A stretch of DNA of 32,621 nucleotides from Candidatus Aegiribacteria sp. (GTDB lineage Bacteria; Fermentibacterota; Fermentibacteria; Fermentibacterales; JCC-6), in contig JAUXIK010000027.1 in NCBI GenBank assembly GCA_030620995.1, positions 1 through 32,621 on the forward strand, given 5' to 3'. Under the pieces are notes generated by a model. It was not told where the DNA came from. It worked only from the letters and a program-made list of their open reading frames with translations, and searched no databases. The position numbers were made by a program, and so were the translations under genes. Positions 15,430-23,913 of the stretch are shown one piece after another; position 1 is the first letter of the stretch; the number at the start of each line of letters is the position of its first letter.

Positions 15430-17799
15430 ATGCTATCAGCGCTGTTTTTCGCGGGAATATTCGCAGTGACTCTGCCCGATCCTTCAGATATTCAAACCAT
15501 CACTTCAGGTGAATCCGCTGTGATTGATCTTTCATCCGGTGAGGGGTGGATTCGCATTCTTGAAGACGATTACGTCTGTCTGAATCTCTCGGTTTCCGGA
15601 GGAGTTAATCTCACGGCGTATGACAACTTCGGGGATATCCTCTGCCAATCCGATCCAGGCGGGGAGATGGTTCTTTCCGCTTTCTCTGATTACTGGTTTT
15701 ACATTCGCCTTGAGAGAGATACCGGTCTTGGTGATCCTGATGTTATCCTGTCTGTTGATATTGTGGAGCCCGTTGAACTGACTGTTCGCGATGATGTCAG
15801 CGGAAGAGTTGCTCGAAATGAAATGGCGGAGATATATACTTTCTCTCCGATGGAGAGAGGAAACTGGACCTTCAGACTCGAGGGTACAGGGGGAACCGAC
15901 CTTGATCTGGAAGTATATGGCAGAAATATGAGCCTCTGGGGCAGCAGCGCTTCTCTGGAGGGTTTTGAGACAGTTACAATAGCAGTCCTCAAAGGTGAAG
16001 AAATCACAGCGGTTGTAAGCAGATATGGTAAGAGCGGTTCCGGAGAATACTATTTCTCTGTTGAGCCGTCCGGAAGGTTCCCTGAATTTGATTCGGATAT
16101 GGTGGAAGTCTCGATTGAACCCGGTGAGATTCACAGATATCTGATTCCCGAACATAGTAAACCGGTATTTCTTGATCTTACAATATTATCGCCCGGCGCT
16201 GATATTGATCTGATCATTCGAGATACATCCGGAGAGTATCTGATGGGATCGCAATCCTATTCATCAATCGAAGCGCTTCTGCTCCCGGCAAGTGAGGCTG
16301 AAGTGGTGGCGGATGTGGTTCTGTACGATTCCCCGGATGATGAATCAGTTCCGTACGTTATGAATTCCAGGGAACTTGGATCCATCTATTCACTTCTTCC
16401 GGTGAAAAAATACATTTCCGTAGGCGCGACGGAGAAAACTCGTCCGATAGGGTTTTCACCACACGAATCCGGAATATTCGAGGTTTCTGTAATATTTGAT
16501 AAAACACGTGATGGAGATGTGCGCGTATTCAGAGGATCAGGCGAACCGGTACTTACGTTCAGCACAGAAAGAGGGGACGAGGAGTTTCTTCTCTGGATTT
16601 CTCAGAGTGATACGATTTGGGTGTATCCATTCTTCCATGAAGTTGACATGTCAGGAGACGCTACCGTCAGAATATCAGCTGCTGATTCCAGGGAAATTGA
16701 TGCATCGTATCAAGGAGTTATAGGAGAGGATTTGTCCACAGAATTCTTCACCGTTACCGCTCAGGCCGGAACAATTCTTGATATTGGTCTTTCCGGAGAG
16801 GACAGGGAAGTTGATCTGGACCTTTTCGTAAGCGGTCCCGGGATCGATCTTGTGGCCGAGGGCTGGCTGAGTAATGTAGATGCGGCAGGGGATGAGGCTG
16901 TCGCGGTTTATTCCGGTGAGGACGCCGTATACGGAGTAACCGTTTATCTCTATGAGCGCAGAGGCCGAACTTCTTTCAGCCTGGATGTAAACAGAATAGA
17001 ACAGGTGGTAATAGCTTCTCCATCTCCTGAATCCGAGATATGGGCGATTACTGCTGGAATAAGCGGTTACCCTTCCGCCGCAGACAGGCTCAACAGAGCC
17101 AGCATGGATGCTGTGGAGGTGTACGATTTCCTGACAGAAGAGCAGAGAATACCTGAAGATCATGTTATCCTGCTGGTGGATGCTATCGCGACTGTTGACA
17201 ATTTCATTGACGGTATCTCCAGTCTGCTGGAAAACGCCGGACCGGAGGATAGAGTAATAGTCTTCTTCAGCGGCCACGGAAACCAGTTAGCTCCAGGTTC
17301 CGGCGGGCGGGAGGAATCAGATTCTGCGAATGAATCCATCTGTCTTTTTGATGATGAAGTATCAGATGATCAGCTTGCAGCCCTTGTTGATTCCCTTGCC
17401 GATGCGCCGGTGTTTCTGTTTTTTGACGCGTGTCATTCAGGAGGCTTTGTAAACGATTTCGCTCAAGGAAGCAATGTTCTCGTACTTACAGCCGCGCGTG
17501 AGGACCTCAGCGTAAGCGAAAGGATACTCACTCCGATACTGCTTCAGGGATCTCGCGGAGATGCGGATAATGATAGAAACGGTTATGTTTCCGCCCTGGA
17601 ACTCATGACATACATTGACGGCAGACTTCAGCTCATCTGTCCTGAGTGCGATACTGAACTTGCCCCGAATACATATGTCTGTCCTGAGTGCGGTGCGGCT
17701 CTCAAGGGAGAGAACGCCGTTCCACGACCTCAGCAGGGGATGTTCCTTGATGAGGATGTCGATTTGTGGAGAGCTTCAAGGAGGGATACCATTGACTGA
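15430..17799 (+). CDS. Secreted caspase-like (C14) peptidase with PPC-type beta domains, EF-hand-like loop and zinc ribbon
   Basis: The 789-residue product begins with a signal peptide (MLSALFFAGIFAVTL). Residues about 20-530 are successive beta modules resembling bacterial pre-peptidase (PPC) domains, with repeated D-x-D-L signatures (GTDLDLEVYGRN, GADIDLIIRDTSG, REVDLDLFVSGPG). A caspase/metacaspase-type domain spans about 535-735. Its catalytic dyad is His616 in FFSGHGN and Cys668 in FFDACHSGG. An acidic loop at Asp711-x-Asp713-x-Asp715 resembles an EF-hand or dockerin calcium site, which would fit the calcium dependence of many metacaspases. A CPEC...CPEC zinc ribbon (Cys737, 740, 751, 754) and a 35-residue tail follow. 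A zinc ribbon on an exported protease is unusual. The gene overlaps pheS by 8 nt. Substrate and role are unknown. Confidence 0.88.
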   Translation: MLSALFFAGIFAVTLPDPSDIQTITSGESAVIDLSSGEGWIRILEDDYVCLNLSVSGGVNLTAYDNFGDILCQSDPGGEMVLSAFSDYWFYIRLERDTGLGDPDVILSVDIVEPVELTVRDDVSGRVARNEMAEIYTFSPMERGNWTFRLEGTGGTDLDLEVYGRNMSLWGSSASLEGFETVTIAVLKGEEITAVVSRYGKSGSGEYYFSVEPSGRFPEFDSDMVEVSIEPGEIHRYLIPEHSKPVFLDLTILSPGADIDLIIRDTSGEYLMGSQSYSSIEALLLPASEAEVVADVVLYDSPDDESVPYVMNSRELGSIYSLLPVKKYISVGATEKTRPIGFSPHESGIFEVSVIFDKTRDGDVRVFRGSGEPVLTFSTERGDEEFLLWISQSDTIWVYPFFHEVDMSGDATVRISAADSREIDASYQGVIGEDLSTEFFTVTAQAGTILDIGLSGEDREVDLDLFVSGPGIDLVAEGWLSNVDAAGDEAVAVYSGEDAVYGVTVYLYERRGRTSFSLDVNRIEQVVIASPSPESEIWAITAGISGYPSAADRLNRASMDAVEVYDFLTEEQRIPEDHVILLVDAIATVDNFIDGISSLLENAGPEDRVIVFFSGHGNQLAPGSGGREESDSANESICLFDDEVSDDQLAALVDSLADAPVFLFFDACHSGGFVNDFAQGSNVLVLTAAREDLSVSERILTPILLQGSRGDADNDRNGYVSALELMTYIDGRLQLICPECDTELAPNTYVCPECGAALKGENAVPRPQQGMFLDEDVDLWRASRRDTID
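17778..17784 (+). promoter_or_regulatory. Strong ribosome-binding site for the TTG start of pheS
   Basis: AAGGAGG lies 7 nt upstream of the TTG at 17792 and inside the 3' end of the caspase gene. It decides the pheS start in favour of this TTG over codons further upstream that lie within the caspase reading region. Confidence 0.8.
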
Positions 17800-19366
17800 A
17801 GAAAGAGATCTGCATCCACTTGAGAAGAAGCTTCTGACATATCTCGAAAACAACGGGAAATCATCTGATGCGGATATAATCAGAGAGAGCGATCTTCCTG
17901 ACGAGGGCTCTTTCAGAAGGGCTGCCCAGTGGCTTCTTTCAAGGGAGCTTATCATTGAAGAATCAAGGGAAGAAAAAGTATTCGTTGAGCTCGGACCACT
18001 TGGCACGCAGAACCTGGAGGTCGGCAGTTCTCCGGAGCTTGCAATGCTTCGTGCAGTTGCGGGTGGGAGTAATTCTCTTCAGGAGATCCAGCAGGACACT
18101 TCATTTGACAGAGGGCGCTGGGGAAGCGCGTTTGGCGCACTGATCAAGGGTGGTCTCCTGAAAAAAGCGGATGGCAAAATCCTCTTTGATGGAAAACCGG
18201 AGGAGACTGTTTTCCAGAAAGTCTGGGATCTGGTGTACTTGCCGTTGTCCGACGGAGCTGAAATAAGATTTACCGATCTTCCGGAAAATATCGCGGAAAT
18301 AGTCGAATCCAGAAGCCCCAGGAGGGGAAAGAGCCGGGCAGAATTCATACTGAACGGGATCGTAACGAGTATTCTTGACATTACGGCAGAAGGCAGAGAA
18401 GCTCTGAAGAAGTCTTTGGAAACAGTTACGATAGGAGTGATGACACCGGAAATTCTTGCTGAAGGATCCTGGAAGGACGCCAGATTCAGAAGGTACCAGG
18501 TTGATATTCCCCCATCGAGAATACACACCGGAAGGCTTCACCCTTACAGGCAGTTCCTGGATACCGTGAGGAAACGTTTCATCGGGCTGGGGTTCAGTGA
18601 GATGAGAGGTTCACTCGCTGAGAATGAATTCTGGAACAATGATGCTTTATTCATGCCTCAGTTCCATCCGGCAAGGGATATTCACGATGTCTACTATCTT
18701 GAAGAGGGCAGGAGCGTTCCACCTCCATCGGATGAACTTGAGAAACGGGTTGCAGCCGCTCATGAAAATGGCGGGGATACAGGCAGCAGAGGCTGGGGTT
18801 ACAGGTTCAGCCGCAGGCAATCCCTTCAGGCGATACTCCGCTCGCAGGGAACTTCTCTATCAGCAAGAACACTTGGTTCGAATCCTGATATACCGGGTAA
18901 GTATTTCGCGATAGCAAGATGTTTCAGATATGATCAGGTTGATGCCACTCATCTTCCCGACTTTTTTCAGGTGGAAGGAATAGTGCTTGGTGAAAAGATT
19001 AATCTGAGGTATTTATTGGGGCTTCTTAAATTGCTGGCTGAGGAAATTGCCGGAGCATCCGATTACAAGTTCCTTCCCGCATACTTTCCTTTCACCGAGC
19101 CATCTGTGGAGATGCATATCAAACATCCTCGGCTCGGATGGATTGAGGTAGGTGGAGCTGGGCTTTTCCGGCCTGAGGTCTGTCTTCCGCTCGGGATCGA
19201 CGTCCCTGTAATCGCATGGGGTCTTGGTCTGGATAGAATGGCCATGCTTGCTCTGGGACTTAATGATATCCGTGATCTGATCACACCTGATCTTTCCCGA
19301 TTGCGTAACATGAAAATTCAGCCTGATCGTCTCCTTACCGGAAGAGAGGGGGGCGCCAATGCCTAA
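17792..19366 (+). CDS. pheS: Phenylalanine-tRNA ligase alpha subunit, archaeal/eukaryal type
   Basis: PheS carries the catalytic core of PheRS, which charges tRNA-Phe. The 524-residue length and an N-terminal winged-helix region (LHPLEKKLLTYLENNG, then AAQWLLSRELI) fit the archaeal/eukaryal form rather than the shorter bacterial one of about 330-350 residues. Class II aminoacyl-tRNA synthetase signatures are clear: GFSEMRGSLAENEFWNNDAL and FMPQFHPARD near 270-295, FFQVEGIVLG at 391-400, and the C-terminal GWIEVGGAGLFRPEV and WGLGLDRMAML motif 3. The segment that usually reads LRTHTT is LRSQGT (349-354), which is atypical. The TTG start has a strong AAGGAGG site. It overlaps the caspase gene upstream and pheT downstream by 8 nt each. 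Confidence 0.93.
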   Translation: MTEERDLHPLEKKLLTYLENNGKSSDADIIRESDLPDEGSFRRAAQWLLSRELIIEESREEKVFVELGPLGTQNLEVGSSPELAMLRAVAGGSNSLQEIQQDTSFDRGRWGSAFGALIKGGLLKKADGKILFDGKPEETVFQKVWDLVYLPLSDGAEIRFTDLPENIAEIVESRSPRRGKSRAEFILNGIVTSILDITAEGREALKKSLETVTIGVMTPEILAEGSWKDARFRRYQVDIPPSRIHTGRLHPYRQFLDTVRKRFIGLGFSEMRGSLAENEFWNNDALFMPQFHPARDIHDVYYLEEGRSVPPPSDELEKRVAAAHENGGDTGSRGWGYRFSRRQSLQAILRSQGTSLSARTLGSNPDIPGKYFAIARCFRYDQVDATHLPDFFQVEGIVLGEKINLRYLLGLLKLLAEEIAGASDYKFLPAYFPFTEPSVEMHIKHPRLGWIEVGGAGLFRPEVCLPLGIDVPVIAWGLGLDRMAMLALGLNDIRDLITPDLSRLRNMKIQPDRLLTGREGGANA

Positions 19367-21017
19367 AATTGAGGTCAGTCGGCAGGACCTTTTCAAACTG
19401 TCTCGAATGAAGGATCCCGGTGACGCTGAGCTTGCTAATCTACTGACCCTCGTAAAAGGTGAAATTGATTATTCACTTGACGACGAGCTCAAAATAGAAC
19501 TCAACGATACCAACAGACCTGATCTGTGGTGCGTTGAGGGAGTAGCCAGAGCTTTGAGATGCAGTGAAGCCGGTCCTTTCAATCATCTTGCAGATCTTCC
19601 GGAGCCTGCGGGTGAGATTCATGTTGATGAGAAACTCGAGAATGTCAGACCTTTCGTGGCGGCGTTTACCGCCTGCGGCTTTGGGCCTGATCAGAAACAA
19701 TTGAATGCTCTCATCAATGTTCAGGAGAAACTCGCGGCTTCCTTCGGCCGTAACAGGAAAACAGCGGCCATCGGTTTCTACCGGCTGGATGAGATCAGCT
19801 TTCCAGTGAAATACAGAGCGGTGACTCCGGAAACATCATTTATTCCGCTTGGTGAAGAACGTGAAATGACCCTGAGCGAGATACTCGCTGATACGGAAAC
19901 AGGCCGCATGTATGCTCATCTTGTTGAAAAAGCTGATCTGTGGCCATTGCTTGAAGATGCATCCGGTTCGATACTGTCATTCCCGCCGGTGATCAACAGT
20001 CAGACGACCGGAAGAGTAAGCCCCGGAGATTCCAGACTTTTCTGTGAAGTCACCGGGACTGACTGGGAAACCGTACAGCTGACAGCTGCGATCCTGGCAT
20101 GCAATCTTCAGGACAGAGGAGCTTCAATAGCTCCTGTTCTTGTGAAATATCCCGCTTCCATGCACTCTGAAGTGCAGACACCTGTAATTTTCCGGGACAG
20201 TATGACGGCAACGACAGACGAGATAAGAAAAGTGCTCGGGATTGATATATCTCTTGATTCAGCGCGGGAAGCACTACTGCGGATGGATTATGCTTCGGTT
20301 GAGATCGAAGGCGATACGTTGACAGGGATTCTTCCACCCTACAGGAGGGATGGGATCCATGCTGTCGACATGATTGAGGATATAGCGATTTCTATAGGGC
20401 TGGAATCCTTTGAACCGCTCCTTCCTGAACAGTTTACTATAGGTCACAGCGCTCCGGTAGAAGAGCTTGTGGATGCTGTGCGGACAGTGCTGATTGGAGC
20501 AGGATGCGAAGAAATTCTCCGTCCCGCACTGTCCAGCTGGAGGAAAATAAAGGAGATTACCAGAACTCCGACTGATCCCGTGATGATAGCCAACCCCATG
20601 ACCGAGGAATATGGAGTTGTCCGAAACACGCTGCTTCCAGGACTTCTTGATGTCGAAAGCACCAGTGCTCATGCTTCTTATCCCCACCGCATATTTGAAT
20701 CGGGTGAGATTCTGATTTCAGGAGATGACGGCGTCTGCAGAACTGAAATCTATCTGGCTGGTCTTGTCTGCGGTAACAAAGCTGATTTTGGCGATGTTCA
20801 TTCCATCCTTGGTTCAATCTGCTACTCAAGAGATCTTGATTTATCCCTGAGATCTGTGGAAGACGAAAGGTTTATCAGCGGCAGGTGCGCCACCGTTATC
20901 ATCAATGGCAGGGCATCCGGTGTAATAGGGGAATTTCACCCTGCAGTTCTTACGGAATGGGGTATTGCTCGCCCGGCTTCCGGATTCGAGATAAACATTG
21001 ATTCCCTGAAAGAATAG
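19359..21017 (+). CDS. pheT: Phenylalanine-tRNA ligase beta subunit, archaeal/eukaryal type
   Basis: PheT is the partner of PheS and carries the B3/B4 editing and B5 domains. At 552 residues it matches the short archaeal/eukaryal type; bacterial PheT is near 800 and has an N-terminal EMAP tRNA-binding domain and a C-terminal anticodon-binding domain. The N-terminus is diagnostic: PKIEVSRQDLFKLSRM, then ELNDTNRPDLWCVEGVARAL. An editing region follows (INSQTTGRVSPGDSRLFCEV at about 208-227). The B5 domain is at about 285-350, and the C-terminal catalytic-like module contains ANPMTEEYGVVRNTLLPGLL. The ATG at 19359 has a GAGGGGG site and overlaps pheS by 8 nt, consistent with balanced alpha2beta2 assembly. 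uvrB starts 1 nt after the stop. Confidence 0.93.
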   Translation: MPKIEVSRQDLFKLSRMKDPGDAELANLLTLVKGEIDYSLDDELKIELNDTNRPDLWCVEGVARALRCSEAGPFNHLADLPEPAGEIHVDEKLENVRPFVAAFTACGFGPDQKQLNALINVQEKLAASFGRNRKTAAIGFYRLDEISFPVKYRAVTPETSFIPLGEEREMTLSEILADTETGRMYAHLVEKADLWPLLEDASGSILSFPPVINSQTTGRVSPGDSRLFCEVTGTDWETVQLTAAILACNLQDRGASIAPVLVKYPASMHSEVQTPVIFRDSMTATTDEIRKVLGIDISLDSAREALLRMDYASVEIEGDTLTGILPPYRRDGIHAVDMIEDIAISIGLESFEPLLPEQFTIGHSAPVEELVDAVRTVLIGAGCEEILRPALSSWRKIKEITRTPTDPVMIANPMTEEYGVVRNTLLPGLLDVESTSAHASYPHRIFESGEILISGDDGVCRTEIYLAGLVCGNKADFGDVHSILGSICYSRDLDLSLRSVEDERFISGRCATVIINGRASGVIGEFHPAVLTEWGIARPASGFEINIDSLKE

Positions 21018-21018
21018 A

Positions 21019-22995
21019 TTGTCACTATACACTCTTATAAGTGAGTTCAGCCCCTCCGGAGATCAGCCGGAGGCTATCCAAAAACTGGTTCATGGTCTGA
21101 ATGATGGCATGGAGTGGCAGACCCTTCTGGGTGTTACCGGTTCCGGCAAAACCTTTACCATGGCTGGAATTATCGAGAAGATGGAAAGCCCCGTGCTGGT
21201 TGTGAGTCACAATAAAACACTTGCTGCCCAGCTATACAGTGAACTGAAGGGATTTTTCCCGGATGCTGCCGTTGAGTATTTCGTAAGCTACTACGATTAC
21301 TACCAGCCCGAAGCCTACCTTCCGACTACGGACACTTTTATCGAAAAGGACGCTGATCTTAACGAAGAGCTGGACAGACTCAGGCTGAGGGCAGCCACTT
21401 CTCTCCTCACGCGGAGGGATGTAATAGTGATAGCGTCCGTAAGCTGTATTTATGGCCTTGGTAATCCGGACACATTCAAATCCAGCTGTCTGGATATCTC
21501 CAAAGGCATGACGCTCGATCAGGAAAGCCTTCTCACGGAACTTGTGAGAATGCGGTACTCAAGGAATGATATCGCGCTGACAAGAGGCAAATTCAGAGTC
21601 CGTGGCGATGTTGTGGATGTCGTTCCCGCCTATGGCCGACTGGCGATCAGGGTTGAGTTCTTCGGCAACAGGATAGAGAGTATTCACAGGGTTGATCATT
21701 TTACAGGTGCCGTTCAGGAGAGTCTGGAGAAAATTTTCATCTACCCTGCAAGGCACTTTGTTACAAGTGAAAGCGAGCTGAACCTTGCGCTTGGACGGAT
21801 TGAGCGGGAACTGGAAGAATCTCTGACGGATTTCAAGGTCAATGGCAAACTGCTTGAAGCGCAGAGGCTGGAATCAAGAACACGTTACGATATCGAACTT
21901 ATGGCCGAGACCGGATATTGCTCAGGCATAGAGAATTACAGCAGACACATGTCCGGAAGGAAGGAAGGAGAACGCCCGGCGTGCCTGCTTGATTACTTCC
22001 CGGAGGGAGAAATGCTGGTTTTCATAGATGAGTCGCACAGGTCGATCCCGCAGTTGTCAGCAATGTACAGAGGTGACAGATCAAGAAAGGAAACACTTGT
22101 CAATTACGGATTCAGGCTCCCTTCAGCTCTGGATAACCGTCCTTTGTATCTTGACGAGTTCATTGAAATAACTGGTAAGAAGATCTGCATGTCCGCAACC
22201 CCCGCGAATTTTGAGCTGGATCATTCCTCCCAGATTGTGCAGCAGATCGTCAGACCAACCGGGCTGGTGGATCCTGAACTGGAAGTCAGGCCCGCTGTAA
22301 GCCAGGTTGATGATCTTGTAGAGGAAACCAGAAAGGCTATTGAGTGCGGTGAGAGAGTGCTTGTTACTACTTTAACCAAAAAGATGGCGGAGGAACTGAC
22401 TTCATATTTCCAGGATCTTTCGATCAACGCCAGATATATTCACAGTGAGGTTGACGCTCTTGAGAGAGTCTCAATTCTCAGAGAACTCAGGCTCGCGGAT
22501 TTCGATGTTCTGGTCGGCGTGAATCTCCTTCGAGAAGGACTCGATCTCCCCGAAGTAGCCATGGTTGCAATTCTTGACGCCGACAAAGAAGGATTCCTGC
22601 GATCCAGAACAAGCCTTATCCAGACTGCGGGAAGAGCAGCAAGAAACCTGACAGGCAGAGTAATACTCTACGCCGACAGGATTACTGATTCCATGGAGTA
22701 CGCGATCACTGAAACCGCGCGAAGGAGAAAAATACAGCTTCAGTATAACATTGATAATAATATTACACCGGAGAGCATCAGGAAATCAAGAGAAGAAATA
22801 CTGAAAGCGACCAGCATTGCTGATATATTCAAATCATCCGTCAGCAAGGATGATATTGCTGCGGACATTCCGAAGTCCCCGGATGAAGCCGTACAGTACC
22901 TGGAGAAGAAAATGCTCGAAGCAGCTGAAAAGCTCGATTTCGAGACAGCCGCGAAATATCGTGATGCCATGAAAAAGGTACTGAATTCTCTATAA
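21019..22995 (+). CDS. uvrB: UvrABC excision nuclease subunit B
   Basis: UvrB is the damage-verifying helicase-like core of nucleotide excision repair. The 658-residue product is full length. Walker A GVTGSGKT has Lys44. The damage-probing beta-hairpin region reads YYDYYQPEAYLP. The DESH box (FIDESHRSIPQL), motif V (GVNLLREGLDLPEV) and motif VI (QTAGRAARN) are all present. The C-terminal UVR domain (about 622-656, KMLEAAEKLDFETAAKYRD) binds UvrC. The start is TTG 21019, which gives the family N-terminus (EFSPSGDQPEAI); no in-frame ATG fits. It follows pheT by 1 nt with a poor ribosome site, so coupling is likely. It ends the cluster that began with the caspase gene. Confidence 0.97.
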   Translation: MSLYTLISEFSPSGDQPEAIQKLVHGLNDGMEWQTLLGVTGSGKTFTMAGIIEKMESPVLVVSHNKTLAAQLYSELKGFFPDAAVEYFVSYYDYYQPEAYLPTTDTFIEKDADLNEELDRLRLRAATSLLTRRDVIVIASVSCIYGLGNPDTFKSSCLDISKGMTLDQESLLTELVRMRYSRNDIALTRGKFRVRGDVVDVVPAYGRLAIRVEFFGNRIESIHRVDHFTGAVQESLEKIFIYPARHFVTSESELNLALGRIERELEESLTDFKVNGKLLEAQRLESRTRYDIELMAETGYCSGIENYSRHMSGRKEGERPACLLDYFPEGEMLVFIDESHRSIPQLSAMYRGDRSRKETLVNYGFRLPSALDNRPLYLDEFIEITGKKICMSATPANFELDHSSQIVQQIVRPTGLVDPELEVRPAVSQVDDLVEETRKAIECGERVLVTTLTKKMAEELTSYFQDLSINARYIHSEVDALERVSILRELRLADFDVLVGVNLLREGLDLPEVAMVAILDADKEGFLRSRTSLIQTAGRAARNLTGRVILYADRITDSMEYAITETARRRKIQLQYNIDNNITPESIRKSREEILKATSIADIFKSSVSKDDIAADIPKSPDEAVQYLEKKMLEAAEKLDFETAAKYRDAMKKVLNSL

Positions 22996-23097
22996 CCTTT
23001 ACTGTTCTTTACTTATATGGGCTCCGTAAACTTGCTGTTATATGTGGATAATAGAATCTCCCGCACTTCCCGATAAATAATAATATATATTTTTCGA

Positions 23098-23149
23098 TAT
23101 ATACCTTGACATCTTCTGTAGATGGTATATACTTCTTGGTATAAACCAA
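23098..23149. promoter_or_regulatory. Operator-like inverted repeats in the vapBC promoter
   Basis: TATATACC (23098-23105) and GGTATATA (23124-23131) form a perfect 8-bp inverted repeat flanking the -35 box and overlapping the -10. A second palindrome, TTGGT and ACCAA around ATAA (23136-23149), sits at the likely transcription start and reuses the GGTATA half-site. VapBC complexes commonly repress their own promoter, so these are plausible binding sites. Confidence 0.55.
23106..23133 (+). promoter_or_regulatory. vapBC promoter
   Basis: TTGACA (23106-23111) is a perfect -35. After a 16-nt spacer, TATACT (23128-23133) matches the -10 consensus at five of six positions. It lies about 37 nt before the vapB start. 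Confidence 0.75.
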
Positions 23150-23169
23150 ATAATTAGAAGGAGACGATT

Positions 23170-23406
23170 GTGAAAACTGCCAAACTATTTAAAAATGGGC
23201 GAAGCCAAGCAGTTCGCTTACCCAAAGCCTATCGATTTGATGGAGACGAAGTCTATATAAAAAGAGTGGCTGGAGGGATTCTGCTGATTTCAAAGAATCA
23301 GTCTATCTGGGATCTTTGGGAAAAGAACTTAATGAAATATGAAGAACCGTTTATGACTGAAAGAAATCAGCCGGAGTTGCAGCAGAAGAGAGAAAGCCTT
23401 GATTAA
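23170..23406 (+). CDS. vapB: VapB-type antitoxin (AbrB/MazE-like fold)
   Basis: This 78-residue protein starts KTAKLFKNGRSQAVRLPKAY, the classic swapped-hairpin AbrB/MazE DNA-binding motif of VapB antitoxins. EVYIKRVAGGILLI completes the barrel. The C-terminal half (WDLWEKNLMKYEEPF) would be the flexible arm that wraps the toxin. The start is GTG with AAGGAG 6 nt upstream. It overlaps the PIN-domain toxin gene by 8 nt. Its promoter carries inverted repeats suited to autoregulation. Confidence 0.92.
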   Translation: MKTAKLFKNGRSQAVRLPKAYRFDGDEVYIKRVAGGILLISKNQSIWDLWEKNLMKYEEPFMTERNQPELQQKRESLD

Positions 23407-23803
23407 GTATTTAATTGATACCAATATCTGTATCTATATAATGAATAAGCGCCCGATAGGGATTATTCATAAGTTCATGCAGTTCGATGTGGGCGATATC
23501 GGCTTATCAACAATAACAGTATCAGAGTTGCGGTATGGAGTTAGTAAAAGCAAGAATCGCAGGTTGAATGAACAGCGCGTTGAAGAGTTTCTTTCTCCTC
23601 TTGAAATCCTTCCATATGACGAAATTGCTGCCGGCATATATGGAGATATCCGTCTTCAGTTAGAGAGATGCGGCGTGCCGATCGGTCCGCTCGACATGCT
23701 GATTTCGGCTCATGCACTGAGCAGAAATTTAGTTTTGATTACTAACAATGAAAAGGAATTCAAAAAAGTTGAGAATTTGAAAGTTGAAAATTGGATTGAA
23801 TAG
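23399..23803 (+). CDS. vapC: VapC-type PIN-domain ribonuclease toxin
   Basis: This 134-residue protein has the full PIN-domain acidic set: Asp7 in YLIDTNICIYI, Glu43 in TVSELRYG, Asp99 in GPLDMLISAHAL, and Asn117 in the TNNEKEF end motif. VapC toxins cleave tRNA or rRNA when freed from VapB. Its target cannot be predicted from this sequence. The start is TTG 23399, inside the last codons of vapB, so translation is coupled. All key residues are present and the gene looks intact. The pair sits alone between uvrB and ispH with its own promoter, as expected for an acquired module. Confidence 0.93.
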   Translation: MIKYLIDTNICIYIMNKRPIGIIHKFMQFDVGDIGLSTITVSELRYGVSKSKNRRLNEQRVEEFLSPLEILPYDEIAAGIYGDIRLQLERCGVPIGPLDMLISAHALSRNLVLITNNEKEFKKVENLKVENWIE

Positions 23804-23913
23804 GGATCAAAAAGCAATTACTGCGCTTGACCGCAGAGACCGAATTGATTTTCCCGTGCTTTCTTTCTCTGTTATGTTAACCGATATCTTTTCATTTAGC
23901 AGGGAGAATCTTC

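Noticed and set aside
15532..16155. Antisense open frame of about 200 codons opposite the caspase gene
   Set aside because: The plus-strand protein has a signal peptide and conserved domains through this region. The antisense product has no recognisable motif.
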